Below are positions 9,114-20,700 of a DNA stretch of 64,000 nucleotides, one piece after another; within the stretch, counting starts at the first letter, position 1; each line of letters opens with the position of its first letter. The stretch is from positions 372,001 to 436,000 of the forward strand of contig CADCXD010000007.1 of the NCBI GenBank assembly GCA_902806575.1, written 5' to 3'. Position numbers and translations under genes: made by a program. This DNA is from Jackrogersella multiformis (Eukaryota > Ascomycota > Sordariomycetes > Xylariales > Hypoxylaceae). A model generated the notes under the pieces. That model did no database searches. It saw only the letters and a program-made list of their open reading frames with translations, and was not told the origin of the DNA.

Positions 9114-11804
9114 GCTTGGATATGTAAATCCAATAAAAGTACAGAGGCTCAGTGATTGTAAGGTTAAATAGTTGCGATTCCGTGAAGATGAATGAATAAA
9201 TTGGGATTATTGAAATTAGAATGAGAATATAATTGAAAATGCTGCGAGGTAGGACTTTTATAGGCGAACAGGGAGGGGATCTAGAGCTGCAGCCTAAGCT
9301 TAGCATGGTTTGCTTAGCCACCTACGCCTTACTATTAGGTAGCTATGGTCCGCTCTACTATGTTTGGCTGATCTAATGCGACACCTTGGAAGGTTATACA
9401 CGAACGCCTCTTTTGAAATCTATCTTCTAACATTTCAGCTCTCTGACTCACCTCAAGGGGTACCTGGGTAGTAAAGAGGGGTTATGGTAAGGAAGGATTG
9501 CATACCTACTACTAAGGTGCGCAGTTAATCAGCAGAGGCAACCATACGACGACTAAATGTGACCTCTATCATACGAAGTCAGGTTTTCATCATTCTTTAT
9601 CGGGAACTTTACTTAAAAAGCGGTATGAGTGTAAATAGTTCTGAAAGGTAGCAATATCAATAACTCCGTGTTAGATATTTAACCAGCTGAAATCTCTTAA
9701 CTTGAGTAGATAACACCTAGCTTATGTTTCGTCTATTCCAAAATAAGCTCCCTAAAATACGTTCCTGAAAACTCGCCTTAATACTAAGCTAAGCAGCTAG
9801 GTTGACTGGCTGTAGTCATTTTGCTATTCTGATCTAAATGATCTAGCATGGTCACTTCATGGCTTCCCTCATTCTCCCTCAACTCTCTTCGACCCTTAAC
9901 AGATTGAATACTAGATGGAGGGGTTTGAAATGCAATAGTGGTACGAATATATAATGTACGGGGTGGTGTTTGCTTAACCCGTTCACCGAATTGGTGAAAT
10001 AGTCGTGGCATTTAGGGGAAGCAAATAACGATGAAAACGGTGGTAAACTCGACAATCCTAGGAAACTTAGGTGTAAATGTAAGCTACGTTAAATTAATGG
10101 CGGTGGGAGAATATTAAACTTACGTCCACTGACACCTATAAGCCCAACAGCTCATGTAAAATCTTTTGTATGAATAAGTTTTATAGTGTAACAAAGGCGT
10201 ACAGTACTATCAGCAAATGCACTGCAATCTTCATCAGCGTCTATATCTACCTAGATAATGAGTTATATTTGCTAGGTATTTAAAAGGGGAGGTGGTTGTT
10301 TATATAAAATGCCAACTGCGAATATTGCCGCGGCTTTGGTCTTCTTTGCCACCGGTAAATGTAATCTCGAAACAGCGGCGAGGGGACAATTAGAACGAGA
10401 ATCATGTAATCGGAGACCATGTTAGTAGCCCTGCCGCTGACAACTGTAGAAGTCGTATTAACACAGCGACCCTCGATGTTTGGTTGCCAGATTCTTTCTC
10501 GAGGGATGCAAGCAGATCAAAGCAATTCCGAAGGAGAAGCCGGATAATAGAATCACAAAGATCAGAGTCTATATGGTCTTATACGTAATAGTATTCCGAT
10601 TATGGTCAAAAAAGATTAACTCGGTTTGGCGAAAAATAACATACTTGGCCGTGGACATCGTCGCGCAGTTCATGATTTCGATAAAATTCTGTAGCTGTTA
10701 TGGACTCCTTAATAAGGTTAATTGTAACTCCTATACCCTTGTGTTGTAAACACCAAATCGATCTTTATGAGAGAAATACTGACTTTAAAACTTTTAGTCA
10801 AATTAGTTATAATTACATCCCACTACAATTCATAAAATTAATAAGTTAATGCCAATTCAAGAATACTAGATGTTATAAGCAGTCTAATATATACGGTTCG
10901 CTTAAGGGGTGTTAGTTTTATAATAAAAAATATGAAATATATTAGATTCGATGGAAGCGGCGAATTTAAGACAGCTAATTATATTGACTTATCCCGCCTT
11001 AAGAGTCTTATAAAAGTTTTCAAGCATTGGTAAAATGTAAATATATTGTCCGCTGTCGTTACCTAGGTAGGTAGTTTAAACCGAACTTATACTAAAATTT
11101 CCGTAGCCAATACTCGCTTGGTTATTACCTACCTACCTACCTAGGTACCTAAGTAGGTAGCTTTTGATGAAGGTTATAATGTCGCATTTAAATATAAACA
11201 CAGTACCACGCAATACCAATTAAGCCAGCCATCACCGATGGTGTTAATATGAGGGTGTGCAGACCCACATATACCTACCTCCCTTTCAAGGCTTAAGAGC
11301 TCAGGGGTTCAGGGGTTATGCCACGGCCCATAGGTTATCTAGGTACCTACATAAGTAAGTAGCCGGAAATATGGCGGGTATTGATATTGCCTCACTTCAA
11401 ATATGTTTTTGCCTTCTCGTTCAAAGCAAGTTGTCTCGATATGCGGGGTTGCTTTCAGTACGATGTGATCGCTTTGGTAATATATATTCGATTAATATTG
11501 GTTACTGTCAAGGGCGCTTTAGGTTTCCGGCTATAGTTTTCACCCGTGGGCGGGCATATAAATTACTGCTGTACGTCGTTTGACATAGCCAGTAGCACAT
11601 AGACGGCCCAGGAAAGGGTTGTCCCTAATGCTCCAGTCAGTATCAGTAACGGGATCCCCACCCGGGCCTGTCACATAGACGTAGATCTTTGAGAATCTTA
11701 TAATACCTCCATCGAGCTCTGCTCTGACCTCTTTCCTCCCCTCTACTTCCATTTACCCTACTACAACTGACTATTTTTTCTTCTCGGCATCATACACGTT
11801 GCTT
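9114..11804. other. Long gene-poor AT-rich intergenic region
   Basis: About 2.7 kb with no supportable gene. Short frames (for example on the plus strand at 10480-10749) lack ATG starts or domain content. CCTAGG palindromic repeats lie at 11060-11075 and 11126-11160, with smaller copies near 11340-11363. This block separates the left flank from the first gene of the metabolite locus. Confidence 0.5.
11126..11160. repeat. CCTAGGTA palindromic repeat array
   Basis: Tandem ACCT units followed by CCTAGGTACCTAAGTAGGTAG. The array is nearly its own reverse complement around the CCTAGG centre. Confidence 0.75.
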
Positions 11805-13368
11805 ATGGCTTCAATACTCACGTTGTTCCCTGTCCTTTCACTGGCGCTGATTTGCATCCGCCTTATCGCCAACTGGAAAAAGTTGAGTAAAGCACCTGGA
11901 CCGGCTCTTGCGGGCTGCACAGATCTCTGGCGAGCTTACCAACAATACAATGGAAAACTAAGGGAAAAGCTCTTGGATCTGCACTGTCAACACGGCCCAA
12001 TTGTCCGGTATGGTGTGCGAAGTATTAGCATCAGCGATCCCGAGATTATCAACGTTGTCTACGGAAGCCGCGCCGGATTCATTACGGTATGATCCCCAAG
12101 AAGTCATAGCTAAGGGGAAAATCTTACTAGCTATTATACAGGCAGACTCGTACAAGGTAATAGTTGGAATCCATAATGGAAAGGAGGTGCCTAGTCTAGT
12201 TAGCACCGTAGATGAGACTCGTCATGGGGCGCTGCGCCGCTCGGTTGCCAACGCCTTCACACCTACCGCGTCGTTGGACTACGAGAAGTGGGTCAACGAG
12301 ACGATCGCAGAGCTCTTGGAAGTTATAGGCAGTAAGACTACCTTTGATCTTTCGTCGATGATCCTCTGGTACACTATGGATACAGCTGGACGTTTCTCAT
12401 TCGGCGAACCCCTTGGGTGTCTCCAGGCCGAGGACGACGTAGGTGGCTCGATCAAGTTGATTCGTGACCGTTTTAATCACTGGGGTTGGTGGTCTTCGAT
12501 CCCACAGCTAGAAAAGTTGGTTTACCGCAACCCCATTGCTATACGTCAGAATCGAGCACCGTCTAGTATGGCAGCAGCAGCAGTTACGAAGCTTAAAGAG
12601 AGGACGAGTAAGCCAAGGGGTAAACCCGATTATCCAGACCTCCTCCAGAAATTCTTAGAAGCGAGCCAGGACCATTCGCAGGTGTTGGATACTACCGGGG
12701 TGGTAGGTATGTTGATGTCCACGATATCTGGAGCAGGCGACACAACAGCGACAACCGTGACGGCAACACTCTTTAACTTATTGAAGAATCCGGATTCTCT
12801 AAAGAAGTTAGAAGACGAACTCACCCAGGCAGACTTGCCCGAAATACCAGAATTCTCGCAAGTAGGCAAGTTGCCGTACCTGAACGCTGTCATCAAGGAG
12901 AGCATGCGAGTATTCCCTATATCGACATGGCCGTTGGAGCGATTAGTTCCGTCCGGAGGCGCAACAATTGCGGGTATGTTCTTCCCAGAGGGCACAAGCG
13001 TAGGCTGCATGCCAGCAGCAGTGCACCAACGGGTTGAAGTCTTCGGCGAGGATGCGAATGTCTTCCGTCCTGAGCGTTGGCTCACGTCTAATCGCGAGCA
13101 GCTGAGACAGATGGAGGCGGCTCATATGGGGTTTAGTCGGGGCCGTCGTAACTGTCTAGGGCAGAATATCGCCATGATGCAGATGAAGAAGCTCATTCCT
13201 GCGTTATTTATGAAGTTCAAGGTAAGCTGAGGTATAATATTGCTTGGCTTTTGCTAACCATCGATGTAGCTGAGCTTAAACGACCCCGACGGTTCCTTAG
13301 AGGCGGACTTCTTCCCGGCTGTGGTTTGTCTGAAGCCATTATATGTTCAATCGCAGCCTAAGCGTTAA
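11805..13368 (+). CDS. Cytochrome P450 monooxygenase
   Basis: A 486-aa protein from three exons: 11805-12086, 12142-13221 and 13270-13368, with GTATGA/CAG and GTAAGC/TAG boundaries, all phase 0. The start is the first ATG in frame. The N-terminus has a single hydrophobic anchor (LFPVLSLALICIRLIA) and a Pro-rich hinge (KAPGPALAG), as in microsomal class II P450s. The I-helix oxygen-binding motif is SGAGDTTATT. The K-helix ExxR is KESMRV. The PERF-like motif is FRPERW. The heme loop FSRGRRNCLG places the thiolate ligand at about Cys432. All key residues are intact, so it should be active with a CPR partner at the ER. It is the leftmost gene of the cluster and is transcribed toward the nitrilase. 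It probably oxidises an intermediate of the polyketide pathway. The substrate cannot be read from sequence. Confidence 0.92.
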
Positions 13369-13840
13369 TTAGTCGAAGATGGAAGAGCTATAGACATCCC
13401 ATCTCTTTTTAAAAGGATATTTCTCCTATAGTCTAATAGCAACCTAAGGATCAGAACACAAGGCCAGATTGTTAGCGGAAGCAAGTCATACCTAGAGACT
13501 TTCAGTGTCACGGTTGACTCCGACGATAGCCATCCTATGTATATATAGGTACCTCTAGGTAGATATTATATACCTCCTATGTCGTAGATAGGTGCTCCAA
13601 CTTCGGAAATATCAAAATACAACCTTCGTATCCTAAAAGCGCCGAACCCCGCCGTGGATGGTAACACGACCGTTCTACCGTCATCAGTATACGAACAAAG
13701 GGGACATGGCACGTCATCCAGTGCGTTATATACAGCAGAAACTTGCCGGTAAAATGACGATCTCTCCACACGTAAGTACTAAACAACAACAACTACAACA
13801 AAGAAAAGTTGGCACCTCACTACGTTAGCCACGTTTCAAA
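13369..13840. other. Intergenic, probable nitrilase promoter
   Basis: Spacer of 472 bp between the P450 stop and the nitrilase start. It contains short TAGGTACCTCTAGGTAG and TATATA stretches near 13540-13575 and an ACAACAACAACTACAACAAAG tract just upstream of the ATG, a typical fungal 5' leader. Confidence 0.45.
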
Positions 13841-14821
13841 ATGTTAAATAAGAAGATCAAAGCATGCGCCTTGCATGTCGCGCCCATATACATGGACAAG
13901 ACTGCCAGCTTAGGCAAGGTTGTTTCCCTTATCGCCCAAGCGGCTGACGAGTCTGTCGAGCTACTCGCGTTCCCGGAGGTGTTCGTTCCCGGGTTTCCCT
14001 ATTTCGCCAACTGCTACGCGCCGAACGCTGCCACCGTAGCCCTATACGCGGGACAGAGCGTTGTGGTGCCAGATGACCTGGGTGAGGTACAGGCGGCGTG
14101 CTCGACGTATAAGATTATCGTCGTTCTCGGCGTGTCCGAGCGTATGCGCGGCGGGCATACCCTATTCAACAGCATCGTGACCATCGACGCAGACGGCACC
14201 ATCCTCGGCGTCCACCGTAAACTGCAGCCAACTTGGGCGGAACGGCTCGTGTGGGGCCAGGGGTCCGGATACACCCTCAAAACGTACGAACCTAAAGGGA
14301 CCGGGTACCGAATTGGCGGACTCGCATGCTGGGAGCATACGATGAATGGCGCGCGCCAGGCCCTTATCGACCAGGGTCAACACATTCACATTGGCTGCTG
14401 GCCGGCCCTCGACATCATGGATGGGTTCGAGGCCGTGGCGTGTACGCAGATTGAGGCGCTGATGAAGACGCACGCCTTGACTGCGCAGGTGTTTGTGCTA
14501 TGTCCAAGCAGCTACGTCGACGATACGTGCCTGCAGTGGATGGAGAAGAATCTAGGGCCACAGGATAAAGTGAAGCCTGGCGGGGGTTGGACTGCAATTA
14601 TCCACCCGTTCTGCACTTTCGTTGCTGGCCCGTATATGAGCGATTTCGATCTGCTTGTTGTGGGGGAGATTGATCTCTCGCAGTTGAATCTGGTGAAGAC
14701 CTATATCGATGGGGCAGGCCATTATAAGAGGCCTGAAGTTTTCAGTATGAATGTTGATACGACGCAGAGATGGAAAGATGAACCAGACATTGTCGGTCCT
14801 ATCCCGCTGAACGAGCCATGA
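13841..14821 (+). CDS. Nitrilase / carbon-nitrogen hydrolase
   Basis: Single exon, 326 aa, about the usual length for a fungal nitrilase. The Glu-Lys-Cys catalytic triad is complete: Glu46 in LAFPEVFVPG, Lys127 in HRKLQPTWAERLVW and Cys163 in GLACWEHTMNG. The CWEH/CWEN type of motif around the nucleophile points to true nitrilases, including cyanide hydratase-like and aromatic or aliphatic nitrilases, rather than amidases of the same superfamily. The reaction would be hydrolysis of a nitrile to an acid plus ammonia, or to an amide. The gene sits between the P450 and the GST-like gene in the same orientation, which suggests membership in the cluster. A nitrilase next to a halogenase-containing NR-PKS locus is unusual and hints that the product or an intermediate bears a nitrile, or that the gene has been recruited for amide chemistry. 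No damage is seen. Confidence 0.92.
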   Translation: MLNKKIKACALHVAPIYMDKTASLGKVVSLIAQAADESVELLAFPEVFVPGFPYFANCYAPNAATVALYAGQSVVVPDDLGEVQAACSTYKIIVVLGVSERMRGGHTLFNSIVTIDADGTILGVHRKLQPTWAERLVWGQGSGYTLKTYEPKGTGYRIGGLACWEHTMNGARQALIDQGQHIHIGCWPALDIMDGFEAVACTQIEALMKTHALTAQVFVLCPSSYVDDTCLQWMEKNLGPQDKVKPGGGWTAIIHPFCTFVAGPYMSDFDLLVVGEIDLSQLNLVKTYIDGAGHYKRPEVFSMNVDTTQRWKDEPDIVGPIPLNEP

Positions 14822-15293
14822 GCCGGGTGATATCAGTGGATTATTATGGTTGAGTTCTACATACCTAGGTATGATTAAGACGAAGGTACCCAGGGTAGCG
14901 TAGTTTCGATGGTGTAAGCCTTGTGAGTCAATGGGAAGATATAACTCCGTCTTATTAATAGTTATTTTCCGCAATAGGTCGGATTTGTAATGACACATTT
15001 TGGACTTACTATGGTTCCGTTCAGATCCTTGAGATCCCGGCCACCCATGATTTATAATTAGCTTGAAATTGTACCTCAAATGTGAGACTTCCCCCCTATT
15101 CTCATCAATGATCTGAAGCTACCTACCTAATATGTCGAAGAGAGAGCTCCGCTGTCGCTCCGATCAGGTCTCCGATGCGGGTATATAGCACATAGCAGTC
15201 TCCCTGAGAAGAGTGAGAGAGTCCCTTTTTGGGATAAGTTGAATACAACCCACTTTGAGCTCATAAGACCTTAGTAAGTGTGAGATAATAACT
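14822..15293. other. Intergenic
   Basis: A 472-bp spacer before the GST-like gene. It is AT-rich with single CCTAGGTATG and TACCTACCTAATATG motifs. A minus-strand frame overlapping the nitrilase 3' end is a shadow. Nothing else is recognised. Confidence 0.45.
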
Positions 15294-16229
15294 ATGACGA
15301 CTATAGGAGATAGCAAGTCGAACCTACCTGATTACACTCTCCATGTGTACTTCACTCGGTATTCTAGTACGTTAATGAATACAGCAAACCTATCATGATT
15401 AACCAAACTGAGATTCGATTCTGATGATTCTGACCAGGCTGGGGAGCTCGGGTGACGCTCATTCTTGACTACTTCCAAATTCCCTGCAACATCAGATTGT
15501 ACGCCTTGAACAATCCGGCGGCGGCTCCGCCGACTCGCTTATCAGGGAGTCTGCTCCCCGTCTTGCAGCCGGATCCGAATGACGAGGATTTCGGGATCGC
15601 CGATTCTCTCGCCATATGCGAATATCTAGCAGAGCAGCATCCGGAGCTCCACCTGTGGCCGAAGGATCCCAAGTTGAGGGCGCTGGCGCGAACAGCAGCA
15701 GCAAAGATGCATTCTGGTTTCAACGTAATACGTAACACGTATCATACTAACTTCCTCGGCAAGTATACCGGGAAAATCCCTATGAGTGAGGCTGTAGCAC
15801 ACGAGATACGGACCATGATTCAGCTGTGGAACAAGGCGAGGGCGGATACGAAAATGATATTGCAGACGACAAGTGAACATGATGATGGGTTTTTGTTCGG
15901 GAAGTTTAGTATCGCCGATGCATATTTCTGGCCTGTTTTATGGGTGAGTGATTTGAAGCTCAACATGTGTCCACTATATTGCTAATGATTCAATTCAGAG
16001 GTTCCGAAGCTACCAGCTTCCCCTGACCGGAATAAGTGAGGATGGCTTGAAGTGGATGGCCAAGATGTGGAATGATCCCGCCGTGAAGCGGCAAGCACAG
16101 GAGTACTTCAGACAAGCTCAAAGCCCGCTAACAGTGGTTGAGACTCAGGAGAATATCTTTAAAGGGAACCCCGACATTGACTACAGCCATTTTTCTGAGG
16201 GTTGGGCCTTCGATCCAAAGAGCGAGTAA
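15294..16229 (+). CDS. Glutathione S-transferase-like protein
   Basis: A 269-aa protein from three exons: 15294-15366, 15438-15943 and 15999-16229. The N-terminus is only recovered by splicing: ATG at 15294 gives MTTIGDSKSNLPDYTLHVYF, and the GTACGT donor plus CAG acceptor rebuild TRYSSWGARVTLILDYFQIP, the first beta strand and active-site Ser region of the thioredoxin-like fold. Further on are the glutathione-contacting D-S pair (GIADSLAICEYLAEQHP) and the helical C-terminal domain with the N-capping region FGKFSIADAYFWPVLW. The length and the SSW motif are typical of fungal GSTs of the type found in secondary-metabolite clusters. It probably conjugates glutathione to, or isomerises, a reactive pathway intermediate, possibly an aryl chloride or quinone. 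It could instead serve detoxification. The substrate is not predictable. Confidence 0.85.
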
Positions 16230-16284
16230 AATCTCGGCTAAAATTCACCTCAATGTTATACCATGCCATTATAATAAAAATGAC

Positions 16285-17065
16285 AAGAATTTTATGTGGA
16301 CACGGTCATTTCCATGCTCGAAATGAACGATGTAGCAGATGCGCCGATCGGTACTCCTGGCGCTGGACTGAATCTTGAGAAACGCAAACGGGTCAGCATC
16401 GGCGTTGAGCTTGCCGCGAAGCCCGATATCTGGCTGTTTCTAGACGAGCTTACCTCAGGCCTCCGTGGAGATTCTGCCTTCTACATTATTGCACTGATGC
16501 GGAAGTTGGCTGACGCGAGACAAACTATCGTGCCAGGAGGAAAGACCGCTTATTTCGGGCTAGTGGGTCTAAAATGCCAGACCTTGGTCGATTATTTTGG
16601 TCGGTACACTCGATCGTGTGGAGGGACCCTGACTACGTGATTGGCAAAATGCAGCTGAATATCTGGATGGCATCATCAATGGCCTGACCTTCCTGCAGCT
16701 GTCGAACACCATGGCCGATTCGCGCAACCGCTTATTCTCCATGTTCATCGGCATCATCACCGGGCTAGTGCTCGCTTAACAGATCGAGCCTCGATTCATT
16801 GCCTTCCGCGACCAGTTCCTCGCGCGCGAGAACGAATCCGGCGTCTACCATTGGACCATCTTCGAATACGTAAGTTCTGCTGCGTTGGCTTCCTGAACCT
16901 TCTGGTTTGGGATATTAAAAGCCAACGAGTTGTCCTATATTTAGGTAGGTTAAACAATACGATTTTGGTTACAGCAATTGCGCTAGAAATATCGGTATCT
17001 TCATTGGCTCCATCATGTTTGACTACACTGTGGCGGCGGCTGCGACGTATTTAATCTTCATATGT
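16285..17065 (+). pseudogene. ABCG (PDR-type) multidrug transporter, truncated pseudogene
   Basis: Clear remnants of a pleiotropic drug resistance ABC transporter. The second nucleotide-binding domain survives in part: YVDTVISMLEM, signature-like GLNLEKRKRVSIGVEL, then a degraded Walker B/D-loop (FLDELTSGLRGDSAF, where an intact copy would have Pro and Asp). After ADARQTIV the H-loop region is deleted and the text resumes at PGGKTAYFGLVG. Transmembrane remnants follow in shifted frames: NTMADSRNRLFSMFIGIITG, then an in-frame stop, then RFIAFRDQFLARENESGVY, and finally NIGIFIGSIMFDYTVAAAAT near 16985-17060. The first half of the transporter, including Walker A, is absent. It lies directly after the GST gene and is probably the lost export pump of this cluster. 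It is non-functional. Confidence 0.85.
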
Positions 17066-17700
17066 AAGTGGAAGTTGTCTAAGATTTCGTTGCGGAATAA
17101 ATAAAAGGGGTAGAATGGCGTCGCATTAAATGGTTAAATGGCCCATATGCTAGCTTCCACTAAGTACCTAGTTAATATCCCTTAGACTACCTGTTTAGGT
17201 AATACATAAGGAAATGCGATATTATGGTTGGCGGTTGGATGAACAGGGGATATTAGTTCGACGCCATTCTGAGGGGTAATTTAGACGGTAAGCATGCTTA
17301 ACTACATACTGCCATTTAATAAATATCCTAGTCGAATATTAGAATTCCATTGACATTACCTAGTAAATGCATTTTACAATTTACATTCTAACTCGAGGTT
17401 TACATAGTCTAGCTATTAAAGGAGAGCCCTGAAATCTTAATCGCTGTAAGTACCTATATCGATTCCGTAGTCTCTAATCTATTTATATTTCTAAGAAATG
17501 TCTCAGTCTCGACGCGTTCCCTGCCGGTAGGTACTTAGGTAAGCAATATATGAAATATTGAATAGTGAAAGCGTGGTATGCAATAAGCAAGGAAATGTCT
17601 CCGTGGGGGTAATTCCTAGAACGTGCTTAGTCATACAGATCTTTCGCCTCGTCTCCTTCGCGCTTCGCTCCTGTACCGAAATCTTATAAACTCCAACAAC
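17066..17700. other. Intergenic
   Basis: AT-rich spacer of about 0.6 kb between the ABCG relic and the PKS stop codon, so two 3' ends meet here. It contains short GGTAGGTACTTAGGTAAG-type repeats near 17524-17542. No gene is seen. Confidence 0.45.
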
Positions 17701-20700
17701 TTAAACACGTGAATATGCACCCTCCAACTCGATACACGCGCAGCGTATCGAAGCCGATACAACTTCGATATTAGCCGAATCGAAGACCTGGAAATGATTG
17801 CCGGGGATATCCACCCAAGCTGTTTTTGATCCGGTAACGACCTCCCAGCCACTGATCGCACCGCGAGGGCTGCGGCGGTCCTGCAGCCATTCGTTCTCAA
17901 AGAACTCGGGATCTGTCGGATCTTGCCAGCCCTCGCGGGATCGAAGGAGGAACACGCGAGGCACGGGAAGCGTACCAGGCGATGAGGGTTTGAAAGCGCC
18001 GAGGAGGCTCGCGCACGACGCGAAGCTGCGCCGCGTGAGGGCTCGGATCGCCCTCGCTGCTTCGGTCCCGGAGTTCTTGGCCTGGCCCGCAACCGCGTCG
18101 ATGATGTGCGCCGATAGCGGCTGGTGGTCGAGGGGCGCCGGGGCGTCGATCAGTACTACCCCGATGACGCCGTGCCCCTGGGCAACTAGCCTACGCGCCG
18201 CCTCGAAGGCCACGACGCCGCCGAACGACCAGCCTCCTACCAGATACGGCCCCGCAGTCGTGCTTGCGATCTGCCGCGCGTACTCTTCCGCCATATCGCC
18301 TAGACTTTCCCAGGCGTCGAACGGGTCAAGGAGCTTGGGGTCGTGCAACGCGTACACGGGGCGCCCCAGAGGATGTAGGCGATGGTAGTGCGTGCATACG
18401 CCGCTGCCGTCGTGGATTAGGAATAAAGACGCTTCGCGTTTGTCATGGCCGGTGACACGGGATGAGGGCGCAGCTTGCACGACCTCGGGCTGCTGGTCTA
18501 GGTTCAAGATTTGTGTGATTTTGTTCATGGTGGCGGGGCTGAAGAGAGAGACGGAGGCTGAGTCGGTGTTGATGGGTGTCGCGATGGCGGTGGTGACGGC
18601 GGTGGGAGTCATTAGGCCCGAGGAGGACTCTGATGAGCTTAAGCCAGAGTCGAAGGAGATTGTAAGACCATTGTCTCGCGATGCGGTTTGTGGGTAACCG
18701 CCTAGGATCTAGATTGCACGGGATATGTCAGAAGCCTGATATGCTAACCAAGATAGCAGAGAACTTACGAGGGTTTCTACATCACCAACAGTATGGCATT
18801 CAGCCAAATCATTAGACGAGAGGTAACCGCCATTGCTAATCTTCGATAGGCTGGATTCTAGTTCGAATATCATAAGTGAGTCTATACCTAGCGCCGACAA
18901 CTCCGAACTGGAGCTGATATTATCCACGTTCCCGTTACATGTCTCGGCAATGATGGCACGAGTAAGCTTCTTGATGTCTGGGATAGTACTAGTAGTACTG
19001 GGTACGTCTTCGATTGGCGTATAGTTGTTGGAATTAGGAGGAGTCTCCAAGGTCTCCTGCCCATATCCAGAGCAGAGTTTCTCGATATCCCCGACAGTAA
19101 GGCACTCTGCTAGGTTAGATACATCCAATTGAGGATAATTTGATGACAGTTGGGCTTCCAGCTCAATCATTAATAGCGAGTCAAACCCGAGCGCTTCTAA
19201 ATTTGACTCTGCATACATGGATGCTGGATCTGCTCCACATGTTTGGGCTATAAGGTTCTTTATAGCCACGTCTGGTTGGGAAGATGAAGCCGGAGCGGCT
19301 ATTTTGACATCAGCAATCTTTTGAATAGCAGTTGGTTGTTGGGTGCGTGGCGCTGCGGTGTTTTGCGATCCCTGTCCCCTCTTTGACTGTATGCTGAATG
19401 CCTGGCTGATCTTAGCTAGTTGAACTCGCTGGAAGGCCATACCCTTGAAGGATGCCATCACACCGCGATCATCGGCCGCTTGTGCGTCAGCAATGAAAAG
19501 ACCCTCCTTAGGCATCTCAATCACAGTACAATATACATCGAACATTTGTCCAGGGGAAGTTGGCTCACGGAGAACCAATGCTGACTCGACCTCCTTGCAA
19601 ATACAGGCCTCGCCGCTAGCGATGGAGAGATTTGCAACAAATCCGGCCACGTGCAACAATACATCCATGAAGACAGCGCTAGAGTCTGCTGGGGTATTAG
19701 AAGGTGTGCTAGAGGATTTACATCGCGCGTATGCCTCGCCACAGTCTGGACTGATGCGGATATACTGCACTTGTTGATACAACTTGGAATATGTGACCAC
19801 TCGGGTGAACACATTCTCGTACATTGCCTTCGTCGAGAAGGTTTCCAGGATGATGTTCGCGTCAGGATGGATAAATCGATCAATCTGACGCTCTAGCATG
19901 CGAGCCGCTCGTGAGTATTTCTGCTCCGTGGACTTCTTGACCTTGCGTTTCAAGTGGCCTTTGCAATGCGCACTACTACGGTCAGGATCGGTACCTGCAG
20001 CGAAAGACGAGACCTCAAAATTCCACTCATTCCGAGCATCGCTGGCCGGTGAAATACAAATGCGAACTGTTGCAGTTGACTGGCTCGTGTAAAGAAGAGG
20101 GGCAACGTATGTAATGTCTGACAACGACCAGGCGGATTCCGCTGTACTTTCTGGCTCTATGTCCTGTACAGCCGACAATGCCATCTGGTGATACACTGAC
20201 GCCGGGCACAGTGCATGCTGACAAACGATGTGGCCAGTGATGAATTCCTTTAGGGACTGGATCGAGGTCTCGTAGATTCCGGTAAAAGCATTAGCTTCGG
20301 AAGCCCTTTGGACTGCCCGACCAAGGAACGTGTTGTTAGATATCGCCTCGAGGACTTTTTCAGGCACTCCAGTGAGAAGTGCCGACGTCTCATGAGGGTA
20401 AGACACCATGAATTCGGATTGAAAGAATGGCAAACCGGGGAGGCTAATTAGTCGAGGCTTGTCATGCAACTCAAATGCTTGACGCCAATTGACTGGCGCC
20501 GCTTTCTGGTAAAAGTGACTCAACAGCTGCGATAATGTGGCGGACGGTGAGGTTCCCTTCCGAAGACATGGTACCAGGCCGGCCTGTGTTGTAGAGGCTT
20601 GAGTGGAAATCATAGGTAGAAGAGAAGCATGAGGCCCGATTTCCACCCAATCAATTGTTGGTGCGCTGGAATAATCCGCTAGATACTCATCCAGCCCTTG

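Noticed and set aside
10480..10749. 89-codon plus-strand frame in the gene-poor region
   Set aside because: It starts from a non-ATG codon, has no domain content, and its composition follows the AT-rich background.
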